From Tanypteryx hageni (taxonomy: Eukaryota > Arthropoda > Insecta > Odonata > Petaluridae), in the NCBI GenBank assembly GCA_028673005.1, contig CM054113.1, positions 171,910,837-171,974,836 of the forward strand: DNA of 64,000 bases. The letters are read 5' to 3'. Position numbers and translations under genes: made by a program. Below the pieces are notes generated by a model. It saw nothing but the letters and a program-made list of their open reading frames with translations, searched no databases and was not told the origin of the DNA. Position 1 is the stretch's first letter, and every line of letters begins with the position of its first letter. This document shows, piece by piece, positions 61,915-64,000 of the stretch.

Positions 61915-63160
61915 AAATTTTGCCGAAATAAGTCATTTAAACATTAAACTCGAGCATATGCAGACTGAAGGAGACAACTGATAATAAGAATAAGAAACTG
62001 TTCATTATCCTTTTAACAGTCACAGTTTGAAGATCAAGGGTCAATTTTTCTAAGTTTTGTGAGCAAAAGAATAAAAGCTTGCACGTTGCTGAAATGATTT
62101 TTACATGCTACCTTATGGGAAATAGAAATTATCTACTTAAGCCAAACCCGGGTCTTTCTTGGGGTTTTTTTTTCGTAAATTGCTTTTACTATAAGAGTCA
62201 AACATTCCTACCAAATTTCAATCTTCTACGTACTCGGAAAGTTTGTTAAAATTAGCTTTATAGTCAGTCATAAATAGTTCTCGATCAAAACCGGTTTTCT
62301 TAGCTCACTAGTATAAAAGCTCATCAATATGATGGAAAGGAATATCTATATATTTAACCGTCGACATGCGAGCATTTTCTGCATAACCCCTCCTAAGGTT
62401 CTCAATGGATTGGGTCGGTTCAGGTGTCATTCGATGCCTATTCACGGCACGGATTGCACAACTCAGTAAAATCTGACAAAATGTACATGGCATCAGATGG
62501 TTGTCGACGTGCTGGTGGTGAGCAGGATTCGACGTGCCAGCCTGATTAGGTCACGCAACCAGCGCTACTATTGCTGAGTAGGCCGGCCAGGCACCTTAGT
62601 GCAACACACCTATTGACTGTTACATGTTTTCTTTTTGCTATAACTCAGCTTTTAGACATGCCAAAAAAGCAACGGGGGTTACCACCCATATCAGGACGTC
62701 GCCGCCATGGACAAAATACAGTGGCACATAGAGATACACCAACAGCATTGACTGTGAGGTGTTAACTGGCTCATCAAAGGAGAGCGTATACTGATTCCAT
62801 GCATAAAACTGACTCCTTCTGATACTATTCTACCATTCAGGTTGCAGTGTCTGCAGTTCCCATTGACAAAGGCCTTTGCGATGCCAATTAACAAGAATCA
62901 AGGGCAAACACTGTCACAAGTTGCTATATATTTGCCTAAACCAATTTTCAGTCATGGCCAACTTTACGTCGCCTTAAGTCAAGCTCAATCAGAAGATGGA
63001 GTTAAGTTATTCGTTGAACCTTCAAATGAGCAGGCAATATTACCAGATCGTAATATTATAGTCATGAGAAATGTGGTTTTTAAAGAGGTGCTGTAATTTA
63101 TCTTCATAACTCAATAAATGTGGTTTTAAAAGATGTGCTGTAATTTATCTTCAGAAATCA
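61915..63160 (+). mobile_element. Helitron, internally deleted
   Basis: Upstream part (61920-62310) is shared with 31790-32040. The start of a putative Rep ORF (MPKKQRGLPPISGRRRHGQN at 62658) is followed closely by the C-terminal end of the helicase (62760-63098), so most of the Rep/Hel gene is deleted. GC-richer at 62350-62760. Confidence 0.7.
62760..63096 (+). pseudogene. Helitron PIF1-like helicase C-terminus
   Basis: Plus strand 62842-63096 encodes MQCLQFPLTKAFAMPINKNQ, GQTLSQVAIYLPKPIFSHGQ and LYVALSQAQSEDGVKL. This is the terminal helicase motif of Helitron/PIF1 proteins (QFP...AFA.TINK.QGQ......IYLP.P.FSHGQLYVA.SR). VLTGSSK and IPCIKLTPSDTI-like text just upstream is frameshifted. Confidence 0.88.
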
Positions 63161-63165
63161 ATAAA
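63073..63165 (+). repeat. 47-bp tandem duplication at the Helitron 3' side
   Basis: GTGCTGTAATTTATCTTCA with its flanks is present twice, starting near 63073 and 63120. Confidence 0.75.
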
Positions 63166-64000
63166 TTTATTTATTTATTTGTCCCAAAAACAGCACAATG
63201 GCCCAATTACATTGGAAACAATAAAAAAGTACGGTATAATACAATAAAATACAATATAATAACATAAAATAAAATAATAAAATAGCATTAATAAGGTACA
63301 CAGCTTAACATTAAGAAAGATAAGAGAAGACAGTCAATTCATTTTAACAGTTCAACTGTTTTTTAAAATGATTACCTAAAAATATGTCAACACCTGAGTT
63401 ATGATGCAGTAGGTTATTGTATGCTGTTGGAATCTGGCAGAAGAGAGAGTGCTTTGAAATAGAGAGACGAAAATTGGGTATATGAAACAAATCCTTCAGA
63501 CGGGTTGTGCACGAGGGAATACGGATGGCAAAGTTTGCTAAAATCCCAGGTGAGCGGTAGAAACCATTAATAATTGAATGAAGGTAGGTAAGATCCGAAA
63601 ACTGTCATCTACTAGGGAGTGAGGAAAGGCTTAAAGTATAGGTAGGAATCTGTGCATGGTGTCGGATTATGGCTAGGAAAAACCTCGGTATTGAATCTAA
63701 ATGCTTTAGATTTGTAGGGGCAGCAGTACACCTAATTGGAGAACAGTAACTTACCACTGGTAAAACACAACAATTATAAAATGAAACCATAGCAGAAGAA
63801 TCTTTGATTTCTGGGAATCTATATAATATTCCCAGAAGAGGCATAGATTTAGAGACTATTTTCTCAATATGCTTGTTAAAGATGAGTTTACTGTCAAAAA
63901 TAACTCCTAGATCATTAATGTTGTAAACAATTGGAATGGTATCTCAGCTTATCATGTATGAAAAGGGAATAAGGGCAGATTTTAGACTGAAAGGAAGAAG
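63163..64000 (-). mobile_element. LINE 3' end, running out of the window
   Basis: Minus-strand LINE with an AAATAAATAAAT tail at 63163-63180, GTGCTGTTTTTGGGACA just inside, and ORF2 C-terminus upstream. The 3' UTR matches that of the LINE at 61046 (GTGCTGTTTTTGAACA), so both belong to one family in opposite orientation. Confidence 0.85.
63350..64000 (-). pseudogene. LINE ORF2 C-terminal part
   Basis: Minus strand: NDLGVIFDSKLIFNKHIEKI, then MPLLGILYRFPEIKDSS, FYNCCVLPVVSYCSPI (63840-63700), and in a further frame RSPGILANFAIRIPSC, TTRLKDLFHIPNF and SGVDIFLGNHFKKQL. Region after the reverse-transcriptase domain. Stops near 63955 and 63605. Confidence 0.8.

Overview
This is a eukaryotic, AT-rich window with spliceosomal introns, almost certainly from an arthropod. 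The evidence is metazoan GT-AG introns, an animal housekeeping gene, and a mixture of piggyBac, mariner, pogo/Tigger, hAT, Helitron, Penelope-like and non-LTR elements plus a tRNA-derived SINE. The order is not determinable from sequence alone; some dispersed repeats recall large hemipteran genomes, which is only an impression.

The one host gene I can support is the C-terminal half of TTC27 (tetratricopeptide repeat protein 27), on the minus strand from about 59.6 kb down to 7.8 kb. I resolved 12 coding exons by hand: 59580-59646, 52474-52587, 44296-44391, 42444-42566, 29518-29691, 26266-26418, 21809-21970, 21059-21229, 16235-16430, 14282-14379 and 7849-7974 make eleven verified junction-compatible exons with a stop and poly(A) signal at the 3' end (earlier exons lie beyond 64 kb). 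The total is eleven exons in the window, about 492 codons, with every junction in frame. The rest of the ~52 kb is intron.

The introns and the 3' flank are a transposon graveyard. 0-8 kb (downstream of the gene): a piggyBac copy complete from TTAA to TTAA, a CENP-B/Tigger scrap, a MITE, a mariner fossil, tandem copies of a dispersed repeat and a Tigger inserted in one of them. 8.7-13.9 kb: a TIR transposon split by a non-LTR retrotransposon. 14-21 kb: a pogo copy, MITEs, a Penelope-like GIY-YIG endonuclease fragment. 22-35 kb: a hairpin-headed repeat family, a Tigger in a piggyBac, a tiny piggyBac-derived ORF, an LTR. 35-42 kb: a second nearly full piggyBac, a Tigger, and a well preserved mariner inserted in a repeat whose empty counterpart is present at 59.9-60.7 kb. 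43-52 kb: a SINE, further piggyBac fragments and a stack of four nested insertions. 53-64 kb: a pogo derivative, a 146-bp-period tandem array, a hAT fossil, LINE 3' ends and an internally deleted Helitron.

I did not find a new defence, toxin or metabolic system. The points most worth following are the nested-insertion chronology, the mariner with a paralogous empty site, the 146-bp array, the 50-codon piggyBac-derived ORF and the repeat family with a conserved terminal hairpin and a B-box-like motif.
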